Shown here one piece after another: positions 1 to 8,794 of a stretch of 64,000 nucleotides of DNA. This DNA comes from a bacterium (GTDB lineage: Bacteria; Verrucomicrobiota; Verrucomicrobiia; Chthoniobacterales; UBA6821): positions 1-64,000 of the forward strand of contig JAJZSL010000007.1 in assembly GCA_021849805.1 (NCBI GenBank), given 5' to 3'. Below the pieces are notes generated by a model, which saw nothing but the letters and a program-made list of their open reading frames with translations, ran no database searches and was not told the origin of the DNA. Numbering within the stretch: the first letter of the stretch is position 1; each line of letters starts with the position of its first letter. Both the position numbers and the translations under genes were made by a program.

Positions 1-1
1 T

Positions 2-154
2 GCTGAAGTACTCAAGGACCTCCCTCAGGTTTATGGAGCCTATACTTGGAGTCTAGAACCTGACTTGGGAGAGGGTAAGCCTCCTAGAAAACGTCTTCAG
101 TTAGAGAGATCTCTCATGCTCTTTGGAGCTTTTGGAGACTTTGATAATCCTTAG
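2..154 (+). CDS. C-terminal end of an unidentified protein (partial)
   Basis: An open frame enters from the left edge and ends at TAG 152-154, giving about 50 residues. They include a basic Lys/Arg stretch and end in GAFGDFDNP. I do not recognise the family and no domain can be assigned from so short a tail. The frame is open from the first full codon and no start is visible, so this is read as the 3' end of a gene lying outside the window. It could also be a chance open frame, because 50 codons is short. Confidence 0.4.
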   Translation, partial: AEVLKDLPQVYGAYTWSLEPDLGEGKPPRKRLQLERSLMLFGAFGDFDNP

Positions 155-388
155 GGAAGGGTTCTAGAGAGATGAAGAGTGATGTTTTTCCTAATGAAGC
201 TTCTTCCCTTCATCTCACTTTCACCATTCTCATGGAATGATCCGATGAATGGGAATCTTCCAATGCTTATCTCAACCCTCAATTCTTTTTGCTGAAATAG
301 CAGAAGAATGAGCTCTGTAAAAAAAGAATCAATTTTTTGAAAATGCTCTATCTTGTTGAAGAGAACGATTCATGTTTCTTTCGTGGCA
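155..388. other. Intergenic stretch, no gene seen
   Basis: This stretch lies between the partial gene end and the family A repeat. It contains a loose inverted pair (agatgaag near 171 and cttcatct near 213) that could be a weak terminator for the upstream gene, but no T-run follows it directly. I see no convincing coding frame. Confidence 0.4.
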
Positions 389-553
389 TATAGTCAAATT
401 ACTTAGAAATTACAAGAAATTGACTTGATCTTATTTAAAAAATGCAGCGTTCTCATCCCATCACGTTATCGTTGAGATAGCGCTCGGTCTTCGGCCTTGC
501 TTTTTTAAAAATCTCTGCGCTCTTTCTTGTAATTTCTAAGTAATTTGACTATA
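389..553. repeat. Family A MITE-like element, copy 1 (intact)
   Basis: The element is 165 bp and is bounded by perfect 31-bp inverted repeats, 389-419 and 523-553. The outermost bases are TATAGTCAAATTACTTAG and their complement. Inside is a core reading GCGTTCTCATCC...ATCGTTGAGATAGCGCTC. There is no coding capacity. Small size, perfect terminal inverted repeats, TA at both edges and other copies at 46364..46529 and 62965..63130 fit a non-autonomous MITE of Tc1/mariner or IS630 style. It ends 22 bp before the ROK gene start, so it may supply or alter that gene's promoter. Confidence 0.85.
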
Positions 554-575
554 GCTTGATAGTGGTTATTCCATT

Positions 576-1520
576 ATGTATTTAAAAAACAGTAATCATA
601 AAAAACCACTTCTTTGGGGCATTGACTTAGGTGGCACTAAAATAGAGGGAGTCATTATTGATGAATCCCAACCCAATAAAGCGCTTCATCGACTCCGTAT
701 CCCCACAGAATCTTCTTTGGGAGCCACTCATGTGGTGGATCAATTGCGACTTCTCGTGACTCAGCTCGAGGAATCTTCTCAAAGCAAAAGACCTCACACC
801 ATTGGTATCGGTGTTCCAGGAGTGGTTGATCCTTCCACGGGAATTTTTAGAGACTCTAATATTTCATGCCTCAATGGGCATTTTTTTCAAAAAGAGCTTT
901 CAACAGCACTGGAATGTGAAGCTTTGCTCGCCAATGATGCCAACTGTTTTGTTCTTGCAGAATCGATTTGGGGAGCTGCTCGTGGTCATCGTGTGGTGAT
1001 GGGCTTGATTCTTGGAACAGGTGTTGGAGGAGGTATTGTGGTCGATGGTCATTTGATTCCGGGTCTTCATGGAATTGCTGGAGAGTGGGGAAATAATGCT
1101 TTATCCAGTGAGGGTGGTGCTTGTTATGAGAGCAAACGAGGATGTAATGAAAGAATCCTCTCGGGCCCTGCGTTGGAAGAGTTTTATGAAAATATCACCG
1201 GAGAAAAAATCACCTTGCCTGAAATTGTGCGTCGCGCTGAGGCTCGCGAAGAGGCAGCGCGCCAAACATTAGAACGCCTTCAAGAAAAATTTGCCGAAGC
1301 CATCGCGCCTGCTATTAATATTCTCGACCCTGATGTCATCGTCATCGGCGGCGGTGTTGGCAATATCGATCTGCTTTACGAAGCATCGACGCTGAAAAAA
1401 ATAAGCCGATACATTTTTCACAATGATGTCAAGACCCAATTTTTTAAACCTATTTTAGGAGATAGTGCTGGCGTTTTTGGAGCAGCTATGCTAGGGGTGG
1501 GCGCCGACAAAAAAACTTGA
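576..1520 (+). CDS. ROK-family sugar kinase (glucokinase-like), paralogue 1
   Basis: ROK proteins are cytosolic kinases or repressors for glucose, fructose, N-acetylglucosamine and similar sugars. This 314-residue protein has the ATP phosphate-binding motif DLGGTK at residues 17-22, the GVPG loop, the catalytic-Asp region ANDANC, GTGVGGG, and HGIAGEWG with the zinc His. The zinc motif CxCGxxGC is degraded: C183 and C190 are present, but position 185 is Glu and 186 is Ser (CYESKRGC). Length is normal for a kinase without a DNA-binding domain. It is followed almost directly by a paralogue and then by a sugar porter, which suggests a sugar-uptake unit. Kinase identity is secure; the sugar is unknown. 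Confidence 0.9.
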   Translation: MYLKNSNHKKPLLWGIDLGGTKIEGVIIDESQPNKALHRLRIPTESSLGATHVVDQLRLLVTQLEESSQSKRPHTIGIGVPGVVDPSTGIFRDSNISCLNGHFFQKELSTALECEALLANDANCFVLAESIWGAARGHRVVMGLILGTGVGGGIVVDGHLIPGLHGIAGEWGNNALSSEGGACYESKRGCNERILSGPALEEFYENITGEKITLPEIVRRAEAREEAARQTLERLQEKFAEAIAPAINILDPDVIVIGGGVGNIDLLYEASTLKKISRYIFHNDVKTQFFKPILGDSAGVFGAAMLGVGADKKT

Positions 1521-1534
1521 AATTGAGATTTAAA

Positions 1535-2503
1535 ATGAAAAAGCCAACAAAAAATTTGGAATATTACAATCTTCCCTCACAGATGTTGTGGGGAATTGAC
1601 GTCAGTGATACTAAACTAGAGGGAGTGATTGTTGACACCAAGCAGCCGCAAACACTTCTTTTTTCCTCGAGTTTGGCAGTGGACCCGTTTTGCGCTTATG
1701 ATCGTTTACGTGGCTACGAGTATACCTTGGGGCAAATTGAGTTGCTAATAGAGCAGTTAGAAAAAGCTTCCAACACGCCTCGTCCTGAAAAAATTGGTAT
1801 TGCCGCTCCTGCTGTTATTGATCCTGTTACAGGAATCTTAAGCTACTGCAACAACCTCTGTTTTAATGATCGTCCCTTGAGAGATGATCTTTCTATTCTT
1901 CTGAAAACAGAAATTATTTTGGCTAATGATGCCAACTGCTTTGCTCTCGCAGAAGCGATCCTAGGTGCGGCTTGTAAGGAGCATGTCGTTATGGGATTAA
2001 TTTTAGAAACAGGAGTTGGGAGTGGAATTGTGATTGGAAGTCGCATGATTCCAGGGTTGCATGGGATCGCTGGAGAATGGGGACATAACACGATGCAAGG
2101 TGAAAACACTCCGTGTTGTTGTGGCAAAGATGGGTGTAATGAAACAATTTTTTCAAAACCAGCATTAGAAAAATTCTATGAGTCAATCACCGGTGAAGAG
2201 ATTTTATTACAAGAAATTCTTCGTCGTGCTGAAAATGAGGAAATTGCCGCACTAGAAACCTTAGAACATCTTCAAAATAAATTTGCAAAAGCCATTGCTG
2301 TTTCTATCAATCTTCTCGACCCTGATGTTATTGTTATTGGAGGCGATCTTCGGAATATCAAGTTGCTGTATGAAGAACGAACGCGCTTCAAAATCTCACA
2401 GTATGTTTTTAACAAAAAATTAAAGACTCCTATCTTACCCTCAGCGCTGGGAGAGAATGCGATTGTTCTTGGCGCAGCATTATTAGTTCAGAACCTTGCT
2501 TAG
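1535..2503 (+). CDS. ROK-family protein, paralogue 2 (ATP motif degraded)
   Basis: This is a tandem paralogue of the preceding gene with the same order of motifs. ATG 1535 is preferred; an in-frame TTG at 1517 would overlap the previous stop. The zinc-binding motif is intact (CCCGKDGCNE) and ANDANC with the catalytic Asp is present. The phosphate-binding motif is DVSDTK (residues 22-27) instead of DxGGTK, and GTGVGGG has become ETGVGSG. Loss of the paired glycines predicts weak or absent ATP phosphate binding, so it may be a regulatory subunit or a decaying copy. The TAG stop lies inside the TTAG duplication of the inserted element that follows, so the original C-terminus may have been slightly different. 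Confidence 0.85.
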   Translation: MKKPTKNLEYYNLPSQMLWGIDVSDTKLEGVIVDTKQPQTLLFSSSLAVDPFCAYDRLRGYEYTLGQIELLIEQLEKASNTPRPEKIGIAAPAVIDPVTGILSYCNNLCFNDRPLRDDLSILLKTEIILANDANCFALAEAILGAACKEHVVMGLILETGVGSGIVIGSRMIPGLHGIAGEWGHNTMQGENTPCCCGKDGCNETIFSKPALEKFYESITGEEILLQEILRRAENEEIAALETLEHLQNKFAKAIAVSINLLDPDVIVIGGDLRNIKLLYEERTRFKISQYVFNKKLKTPILPSALGENAIVLGAALLVQNLA

Positions 2504-2777
2504 CCTAGCCCGAATAGTTCATACCCATTTACTGCGACCTATGGGAAGGTCGATGGATACTGCGTTAAACTCGAATTATGACTTGGACAGTATATACGCA
2601 TACAGCCCAGCGTCAAAATCCAAGTTTGCCTTGTCCCATCAACCTTCGCATAGCGTTTGATTCGCTCGTGCCCACGAGCTCACCCTGCGGGCTACTCGAG
2701 CAAAGCTCAAGTAGTCTATCCCACGGTCTCCCGACCGGTGGTATTCATCACGAAGTGTATGAACTATTCGGGCTAGG
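2504..2777. mobile_element. Family C MITE-like element with TTAG target duplication
   Basis: Terminal inverted repeats of 21 bp (CCTAGCCCGAATAGTTCATA plus C, 2504-2524 and 2757-2777) enclose 274 bp. Direct TTAG copies at 2500-2503 and 2778-2781 look like a 4-bp target-site duplication. The small open frame inside shows no recognisable protein. I saw no second copy in this window. It separates the ROK pair from the sugar porter. Confidence 0.75.
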
Positions 2778-2804
2778 TTAGTCAACGATCGCACGCATTC
2801 ATTT

Positions 2805-4220
2805 ATGGAAAACTTGAAAGACTCTACAGTAAAAATACGCCCACTTGTTTATTGGATTGGAGGTGCTACAGCACTTGCTGGGCTCTTATTTGGACTTGAT
2901 GTCGGTGTAATTTCAGGGGCCATGGAATTTATTCAAACTGATTTCCATCTTAGCGATCAGACTTTGGAATGGATTGTGAGTGCATTGCTTGTAGGAGCTG
3001 TTATAGGAGCTCTTCTCGCCGGATTTTTTTCTAACACGTTTGGAAGAAAAAAAACGCTGCTCCTGAGTGGATTCATTTTTATAGTCGGATCCCTCTGCTG
3101 TTCTCTCAGTGCCTCACCCGAAGAACTCATAGCAGCACGCTTTCTTCTTGGAATAGCTGTTGGGATGGCTGATTTGACAGCCCCGCTCTATCTTTCAGAA
3201 ACCTCTCCTGAAAAAATTCGTGGCATCATGATCTCCCTCTATCAGCTCATGGTGACCATCGGCATCATGCTTTCTTATATCAGTGATTTATTTTTTGGAA
3301 CAGTCGTCTCAGTTCATGGAGATATCGGCGGTCATTGGCGCTTGATGCTTGCTGTGATCATGCTTCCAGCCGCAGTCATGTTTTGTGGAGTTCTTTTTCT
3401 TCCAGAGAGTCCACGTTGGTTTTTTCTGAAAGGTTTTAAAAACCGAGGCATGGATGTATTTCGTCGCATTTTTTCTTCATAAGAAGAAGTGGCGAATGAA
3501 GTTTGTGACTTAGAAAAAAATCTTCATCAGAAACAACATGACTTTCAATTGCTGAGAAACAATAGCCGTTATCGTTTAGTCATTTTTGTGGGGGTGAGCT
3601 TTCAGATCATGCAACAACTTTCTGGTATCAATGTGGTCATGTACTATGCCCCACGTATTTTTAAAATGGCTGGCTTTGAGAGCACCTCAGGACAAATGTG
3701 GGGAACCATCATCATCGGCATTGCTAATGTTGTAGCTACCGTGGTTGCTATCGTACTCATTGACCGATTAGGTCGTAAGCCCATCATGTATTTTGGTTTT
3801 GTCATGATGTGTCTCTCGATGATGACGGTGGGAATTCTTTTTAATAAAAGCTTTGAACACGCTCCGCAGCTTGGTTTTTACATCCTCGCAGCATTACTCA
3901 TTTTTATTCTCAGTTTTGCAGTCAGTTCTGGACCGATTACCTATGTGATCTGCTCTGAAATTTTTCCACTTTCGGGGCGCGACTTAGGTATCACCTTTAC
4001 AACAGTAGCGAGTTGGCTTTCAACTGCTGCGGTAGGAGGTACTTTTTTAACAATGATCCATCACCTTGGAAGTCAGATTACGTTTCTTATTTATGGTATT
4101 CTTCAGGCCTTTTTTCTCCTCTTTTTTGTCTATTTTGTTCCAGAGACTAAAGGCGTTTCTCTGGAGCATCTTGAAAGCAATCTGCTTGCAGGAAAACCAC
4201 TCCGGAAGATTGGGAGTTAG
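2805..4220 (+). pseudogene. MFS sugar porter (XylE/GalP type) interrupted by in-frame TAA
   Basis: Two open frames in the same reading frame, 2805-3482 and 3483-4220, together encode one sugar:proton symporter of about 470 residues, the normal family length. The first part has FGLDVGVISGA, GRKKTLL, RFLLGIAVG and PESPRWF. The second has QQLSGINVVMYYAP, DRLGRKP, SEIFPLSGRDLG and PETKGVSLEHLE. TAA at 3480-3482 falls in the central cytoplasmic loop (IFSS, stop, EEVANEV). Both halves are otherwise undamaged, so the mutation is recent, is a sequencing error, or is read through. Internal restart at GTG 3489 would yield only the second six helices. It follows two ROK kinases, which fits sugar import and phosphorylation. 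Confidence 0.88.
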
Positions 4221-4299
4221 GGAATCCTCTTCACCTCGATGGAATCAGCTCAGTAGGTCAGTCCAAAACATGTATCTTAAGAAGTTATTTCCAAAAAAC

Positions 4300-5439
4300 T
4301 TAGAGCGATCGAAGTTTCTTCACCACGCGAGGGATGATTTCTAAGGCACGTTCAATTTCCTCCTCTGTTGTAAAACGTCCTAAAGAAAATCGTAAGCTAG
4401 AGAGAGCTTCTGCTGGAGTCAAATGCATCGCACGGAGTACATGGGAGGGATCTCTGGAGGATCCATGACAGGCAGAAGCTGCTGAACAGCAGAGTCCTTC
4501 TTGGTCCAAGAGTAGCAGTGCTTGGGCAGCTTGAATACCAGCAATGCCCAGGTTGGTTGTATTGGAGAGGCGATATTCCTTCCTCCCATGGAGAGAGAGA
4601 TTGCTGATCTTCTCTAGAAGTCCTCTCTCTAGAGTATCACGCAGTAAGGCTTCACGCTTCATTGCTGCAGGGAGAAGTTCTTTGGCAAGTTGGGCAGCCT
4701 TTCCCAGAGAGAGAATAGCAGGCATGTTTTGAGTTCCAGCTCGGCGTTCCGATTCTTGAGAGCCAGCAAAGAGAGGTTGATAGAAAGCATGACGATGTAC
4801 GTAGAGCACGCCAATACCTTTGGAAGCATAGATTTTATGACCTGCAAGTGAGAGATAATCAATAGGTAGTGCTTCTAGATTAATCGGTATTTTCCCTGCT
4901 GCTTGGACGGCATCAAGATGAAGAGGAACTTTTTTGCGCTGAGCAATAGCAACAATTTCTTCGACGGGGAAGATAACGCCAGTTTCATTGTTAGCCCAAA
5001 GCAAGGAGAGAAGAGCTGTGGAGGGGGTAATAGCTTCTTCGAGTGCTTTTAGAGAGAGCATTCCTTGAGCATCAACAGGGAGGAGTGTTACTTGGTAGCC
5101 ACGGCGTTCATACTCATGACAGCATGCGAGGACAGCTTGATGTTCTGTTGTGCAGGAGAGAAGATGTTTTTTTTTAGGGTTGGCTTCTAGAGCAGCATGA
5201 AAAGCCGTTCTAATGGACTCACTTGCCCCACTTGTAAAAATAATTTCGCTAGAGCGAGCTCCCAGAAGAGCTGCAACTTCACTACGTGCCTGCTCCAGGG
5301 CTTCAGCTGCCTGACGGCCTAAGAAATAACTGTTAGAAGGATTCCCGAAAGAATGTTCTAGAAAAGGAAGCATAGCAGCACGAGCTTGTGGATCGATAGG
5401 AGTCGTGCTGTTGTAATCAAAATAAAGAAGAGAAGGCAC
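4300..5439 (-). CDS. Cysteine desulfurase, IscS/NifS type
   Basis: This PLP enzyme converts cysteine to alanine and passes persulfide sulfur to Fe-S cluster or thio-cofactor assembly. The 379-residue protein starts MPSLLYFDYNSTTP as the family usually does. It shows TTEHQA (PLP-stacking H100), DAVQAAGK with the PLP-contacting Asp, SLAGHKIYASKG with Schiff-base Lys K202, and the mobile Cys loop CSAASACHGSS with the persulfide Cys. No scaffold gene (iscU/nifU) lies next to it. It is convergent with the sugar porter and 28 bp downstream of the DUF983 gene. Confidence 0.93.
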   Translation of the reverse strand: MPSLLYFDYNSTTPIDPQARAAMLPFLEHSFGNPSNSYFLGRQAAEALEQARSEVAALLGARSSEIIFTSGASESIRTAFHAALEANPKKKHLLSCTTEHQAVLACCHEYERRGYQVTLLPVDAQGMLSLKALEEAITPSTALLSLLWANNETGVIFPVEEIVAIAQRKKVPLHLDAVQAAGKIPINLEALPIDYLSLAGHKIYASKGIGVLYVHRHAFYQPLFAGSQESERRAGTQNMPAILSLGKAAQLAKELLPAAMKREALLRDTLERGLLEKISNLSLHGRKEYRLSNTTNLGIAGIQAAQALLLLDQEGLCCSAASACHGSSRDPSHVLRAMHLTPAEALSSLRFSLGRFTTEEEIERALEIIPRVVKKLRSL

Positions 5440-5467
5440 AGAAATAGGAAAAATTGAGTGATGGCTA

Positions 5468-6007
5468 CTATGATGATGAAACTCCCGTGAGTAGGAGTTT
5501 TTCTTTCTTAAGAGTGCCTTTTTTTTCTCTTCCGCTAGGTTTTATCGGCTCTTGAGGTTCTCGAGGGGTATCTCCGCCGCCGTTGCCACCACCATCTCCT
5601 AAATCTTTAATAGGAGGATCACAAAAGAGATCAAAAGCGAGGAAGAATGCCTTTGAATGGCGTGCGAAGAGAAAATTAAAAAGAACAATTGGCGTGAGGA
5701 CATAGGCAAGAAGAGTGTAAATTGGAATTTCGTAGAAGAGTTCAAGGAGAAGATAGATCACTATTCCTAGGAAACTTCCTAGTCCATAATTGATCGCCCA
5801 AATGGACATGAGAAAATAGCCAGGTTCTCTTTCATAGGGATAACCACAGCGTGGACAACCATCAAGAGGAGTGAACCAATCGCGTAGGGACCTTGTCCTG
5901 AGCAGTGGTACAAAAAGAAAAGAATTCCCACAACAAGGAGAGCGCAGCAAACAGGCTCTCCAGAAATAGAGGCAGGCAAGAGAGAGGGAGCGATCTTGGT
6001 GTTTCAT
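5468..6007 (-). CDS. DUF983-family membrane protein with Gly/Lys-rich tail
   Basis: The 179-residue protein begins at ATG 6007, which overlaps the upstream stop as TGATG, so the two genes are translationally coupled. It has RSPCCG and then CPRCGYPYEREPGYF near residues 25-70, the zinc-ribbon-like signature of DUF983. Two or three membrane segments follow (about residues 70-130). The tail is GGGNGGG, then Pro- and Lys-rich and probably cytosolic. Function in the family is unknown. A longer frame up to 6049 exists, but it would overlap the upstream gene by 43 bp. Confidence 0.72.
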   Translation of the reverse strand: MKHQDRSLSLACLYFWRACLLRSPCCGNSFLFVPLLRTRSLRDWFTPLDGCPRCGYPYEREPGYFLMSIWAINYGLGSFLGIVIYLLLELFYEIPIYTLLAYVLTPIVLFNFLFARHSKAFFLAFDLFCDPPIKDLGDGGGNGGGDTPREPQEPIKPSGREKKGTLKKEKLLLTGVSSS

Positions 6008-6747
6008 CAGTGAGTCCACTTCCCATGAGGCATCAGGGTAGGATGCCATCCTGGAGTATCACTATTACTATAATCAGTTGGACCAATAGCTCCTAGGAGA
6101 GATTGTCCAAGCGCTCTACGCCAGCATTTACTCATGCTCTCACCGGTATGGCAGCCCCAACTCTTCATGTAACAGTGAGGAGCAAAATCATTGGGATCAA
6201 TTTCATGGAGTTCGCTCTCATGGAGCCATACTTTGGAGCCTGTATCGATTTGATTGCTGTAATCAAACATGAAACAAGCTCGATTGGAGTGTCCAAAATA
6301 TTCTAAGTCAGCAATCTTAACACGATCGCGAGGTTGACCATGATTGAGATAGTTGATGAGCTCTTCATGCGTATTAAAGAAAACAAGATGAAGATGATAC
6401 TTTTTCTTCACAGAGTTGATATCCTCAAGAAGATTTCGCTTCTCTTGAGAAGAACCACGACGTTGATAACTTGGGCGAAAAACTAGCCAAGTCACCAATG
6501 CTTCAGGGCCTTCCCTAGCACGGAGTTCACTGAGCCGAATACGAGAAGCATGGACAAAATTCGCCCACCAATGATCATGAGGAACTTTTTTGAAATGTTC
6601 CCATTTGAGGAGGGAAGGACCACCAGTGATGATGAGATACTCTTTTCTAAAGGGTAAAGGTTGCTGATGATCCGCTGCAGGAGAAGGCTCTGTGCAGAGG
6701 AGTAGTACTGAAAAAAAGAGAAAGAGAGCGAGGGAATAACTCTTCAA
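6007..6747 (-). CDS. Secreted protein with caspase-like His/Cys pattern
   Basis: The 246-residue protein has a signal peptide (about residues 1-24, hydrophobic core LALFLFFSVLLLC, cleavage near PAA). I recognise no named family, but two motifs match clan CD cysteine peptidases (caspase, CHAT, clostripain). One is a hydrophobic strand ending in His: DLEYFGHSN, H153. The other is a second strand ending in Cys: YMKSWGCHTGESM, C199. The final part resembles a loop with conserved Trp and Pro. Its stop overlaps the DUF983 start, and it lies 17 bp downstream of the two paralogous genes at 6765 and 7889, so the four genes are probably one transcript. The peptidase role is inferred from motifs only. 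Confidence 0.62.
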   Translation of the reverse strand: MKSYSLALFLFFSVLLLCTEPSPAADHQQPLPFRKEYLIITGGPSLLKWEHFKKVPHDHWWANFVHASRIRLSELRAREGPEALVTWLVFRPSYQRRGSSQEKRNLLEDINSVKKKYHLHLVFFNTHEELINYLNHGQPRDRVKIADLEYFGHSNRACFMFDYSNQIDTGSKVWLHESELHEIDPNDFAPHCYMKSWGCHTGESMSKCWRRALGQSLLGAIGPTDYSNSDTPGWHPTLMPHGKWTH

Positions 6748-6764
6748 GAGAATTTTTTCTTAGC

Positions 6765-7784
6765 TTAGTGATTACTTTGTAGATGTTCTCTGATCTCCTC
6801 ACGAGTGAGGGGAGTCTGATTCTCCAAAGAGAGGTCCAGCCAGTTGTTCTTCGTGAGGCGAATCATCGAGATAAGATCGATTGTTTCTTGGGAGAGAGCC
6901 CGAGCAATCTCTTTTGCTTCCACGGAGAGTGGTGGTGGAGGGAGTTTACCAGAAATGACTTCTTCAAGAGTAAAGGGAGTTTGAAGACGTGCTTTGAGCC
7001 TTGGAGTTAGGAGGGAGGTTGTTTGAAGCTCCGAGGAAGAGAGGTTCCCAGAAGAAGCTAAGTGTTCTCTTTGAGCATGAAGAATGCGGTTGAAAAGTTG
7101 GAGACGCTCGGTGGAATCTTTTAGCGAAGATTGATTGTTCACGAAGTTGAGAAGCGTAGAAAGCTCTGCTGGTATGAAAGAAGGAAGATCAGCAGTGTGA
7201 TGGGGGCTCTCTTCGGGCGGTACTATCACAGAAGGATTGCTTGGAGGGCTTACTGAGGGAGGATTGCTTGAAGAAGAGGGATGATTGATGGGAATATTTT
7301 CTTCAGTTTCAGGAGGGGAAGTAGGGACATATTTGGTGATATTCTCAATATGGTGCCCTTGGAAAAGATTTTCGAGGAAGTCACGATCTACAGGAGCGCT
7401 AAGATCTCTCTGAATTTCTTGAAGATGATACTCTAGCAGCTGCGTTGATTTTTCTAATGTAGAAGGATCTCCTCCAAAACGTTGAAATCGTTGTTCTAGT
7501 TCTTGAATTTTCTCTAGTTCCGCTGAAAGTTCTCTTAAGATACTCTCTCTGGTGATTCTGGCATGCTGAGGATCTTGTTTGGCACTCAGAGCAAGCCATT
7601 CTTTTCTTATTGGACGAAGATGATAATGACCCAGAGCTGCAGTATCACTGGGAACCCATTCTACTAGGAGATCAAAGGAAGAATCAATTTCCTGTGCTGC
7701 TTTGTGTGCTTCCTCAAGATTAGAGGCCTTTTTGGATTGGGGAAGAAGATCTATCCAGTTTTGAACTGCTCCAAGAATATCCAT
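6765..7784 (-). CDS. Unrecognised protein, paralogue of 7889..8794
   Basis: This 339-residue protein is soluble, without signal peptide or membrane segment. The N-terminal region (1-70) and the C-terminal 45 residues (ISMIRLTKNNWLDLSLENQT) align with the next gene upstream, as does the internal APVDRDFLENLF block. In between are a predicted coiled coil (about 85-135) and a Pro/Ser-rich linker (about 165-200, SSSSNPPSVSPPSNPS). The conserved ends with a variable linker suggest an adaptor or effector-type protein. I recognise no family. It lies 104 bp after its paralogue and 17 bp before the secreted caspase-like gene. Confidence 0.7.
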   Translation of the reverse strand: MDILGAVQNWIDLLPQSKKASNLEEAHKAAQEIDSSFDLLVEWVPSDTAALGHYHLRPIRKEWLALSAKQDPQHARITRESILRELSAELEKIQELEQRFQRFGGDPSTLEKSTQLLEYHLQEIQRDLSAPVDRDFLENLFQGHHIENITKYVPTSPPETEENIPINHPSSSSNPPSVSPPSNPSVIVPPEESPHHTADLPSFIPAELSTLLNFVNNQSSLKDSTERLQLFNRILHAQREHLASSGNLSSSELQTTSLLTPRLKARLQTPFTLEEVISGKLPPPPLSVEAKEIARALSQETIDLISMIRLTKNNWLDLSLENQTPLTREEIREHLQSNH

Positions 7785-7888
7785 GCTTGATAATTTGTCT
7801 CGATGCTGTTGTGAAACTTTCAGAGCAAAAGCAAGAGGAGGACGTTTCCTTCTTTTCTCTATTATGAAAGCTAGTTTAGGAAACTGGT

Positions 7889-8794
7889 TTATGAAAACTG
7901 TTCTATGACTCTTTGAGCAGCTTCTTCAAAAGTGATAGGGGTATTGTTATTGAGAGCAGTATCAATCCAATTTTCTCGATTTTTTCTAATAGCTGTTACT
8001 AACTCTTGCGCTGCTGGAGATAATGACTCTATCCCCTGTCTGAACTCAGCTTGATTTGCTCGACGTCTTCGAGCCTCGCCTATGTTTTCTCTTGAAGCAG
8101 CTATCGAGGGCCTATCTGCGACAATACCATTAATCAGTCCAGTGATTTCTCTAATTTCTCCTTCGGTAATTTGATCTTTGCTTTCACCGACTTCACGACT
8201 GGAAGCTGCTGTCGCTTGATAAAACAAAGGTCGTCTTGTTCCAGTCAATAGAGAGGAGCGCTCACTGGAAGCTTCCTCGCTATCACGGTTGGTCATATCT
8301 GCTATCTGATGTTGGGAGAAAACACTCTCTAAAAATTCACGATCAACAGGGGCTCCTGGAGAGCGATCATGAGATTGCTCGAGACGCTCGATGGAACTCT
8401 CTAGTTGACTGATAGCACGCTGCCGTTTCTCTTCTGTTTCTTGTCCGCTAGTGCTAAAAATAGCCGCTGCTCTGCTCAAGCCACCAACAGTTTTATTTTT
8501 GATGGAGGAGAGTTTGCCACGTAATTCCTGGAGCATGGCTTTCTTTGTTCTTGTTGCTGTTGCCTTTTGTGCTTCTGTAGGTTCAGTTGGACAGCAGAAA
8601 GGACGATTGGGACGCACAGCATAATGACCACCTTCTCTGCCAAGAGGCTCGACCCACTCGATGGAGACATCAAACTGATGAAGCGGATGGTTCTGATTGG
8701 TGAGCAATTTTTGAAGAGACTCTAAATTGGTGACTGTTGTTGAGTCAGGAAGAGGAGAAATCCAATCGTGAACTGTTTGAATAATTTTATTCAT
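7889..8794 (-). CDS. Unrecognised protein, paralogue of 6765..7784
   Basis: The 301-residue protein shares three blocks with the downstream gene. These are the start (DWISPLPDST..., then VEWVP/IEWVE and HYxxRPxR), the central APVDREFLESVF, and the end (LVTAIRKNRENWIDTALNNN). A helical region around 95-150 may form a coiled coil. A stretch SERSSLLTGTRR near residue 180 resembles the LL motifs seen in the small proteins at 46719, 47382 and 58703. No signal peptide or membrane segment is visible. It looks like the first gene of the minus-strand cluster ending at 5468. Function is unknown. Confidence 0.7.
   Translation of the reverse strand: MNKIIQTVHDWISPLPDSTTVTNLESLQKLLTNQNHPLHQFDVSIEWVEPLGREGGHYAVRPNRPFCCPTEPTEAQKATATRTKKAMLQELRGKLSSIKNKTVGGLSRAAAIFSTSGQETEEKRQRAISQLESSIERLEQSHDRSPGAPVDREFLESVFSQHQIADMTNRDSEEASSERSSLLTGTRRPLFYQATAASSREVGESKDQITEGEIREITGLINGIVADRPSIAASRENIGEARRRRANQAEFRQGIESLSPAAQELVTAIRKNRENWIDTALNNNTPITFEEAAQRVIEQFS

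Noticed and set aside
2578-2781. 67-codon frame inside the family C element
   Set aside because: It spans the element including one inverted end and has no recognisable protein; the element looks non-autonomous.
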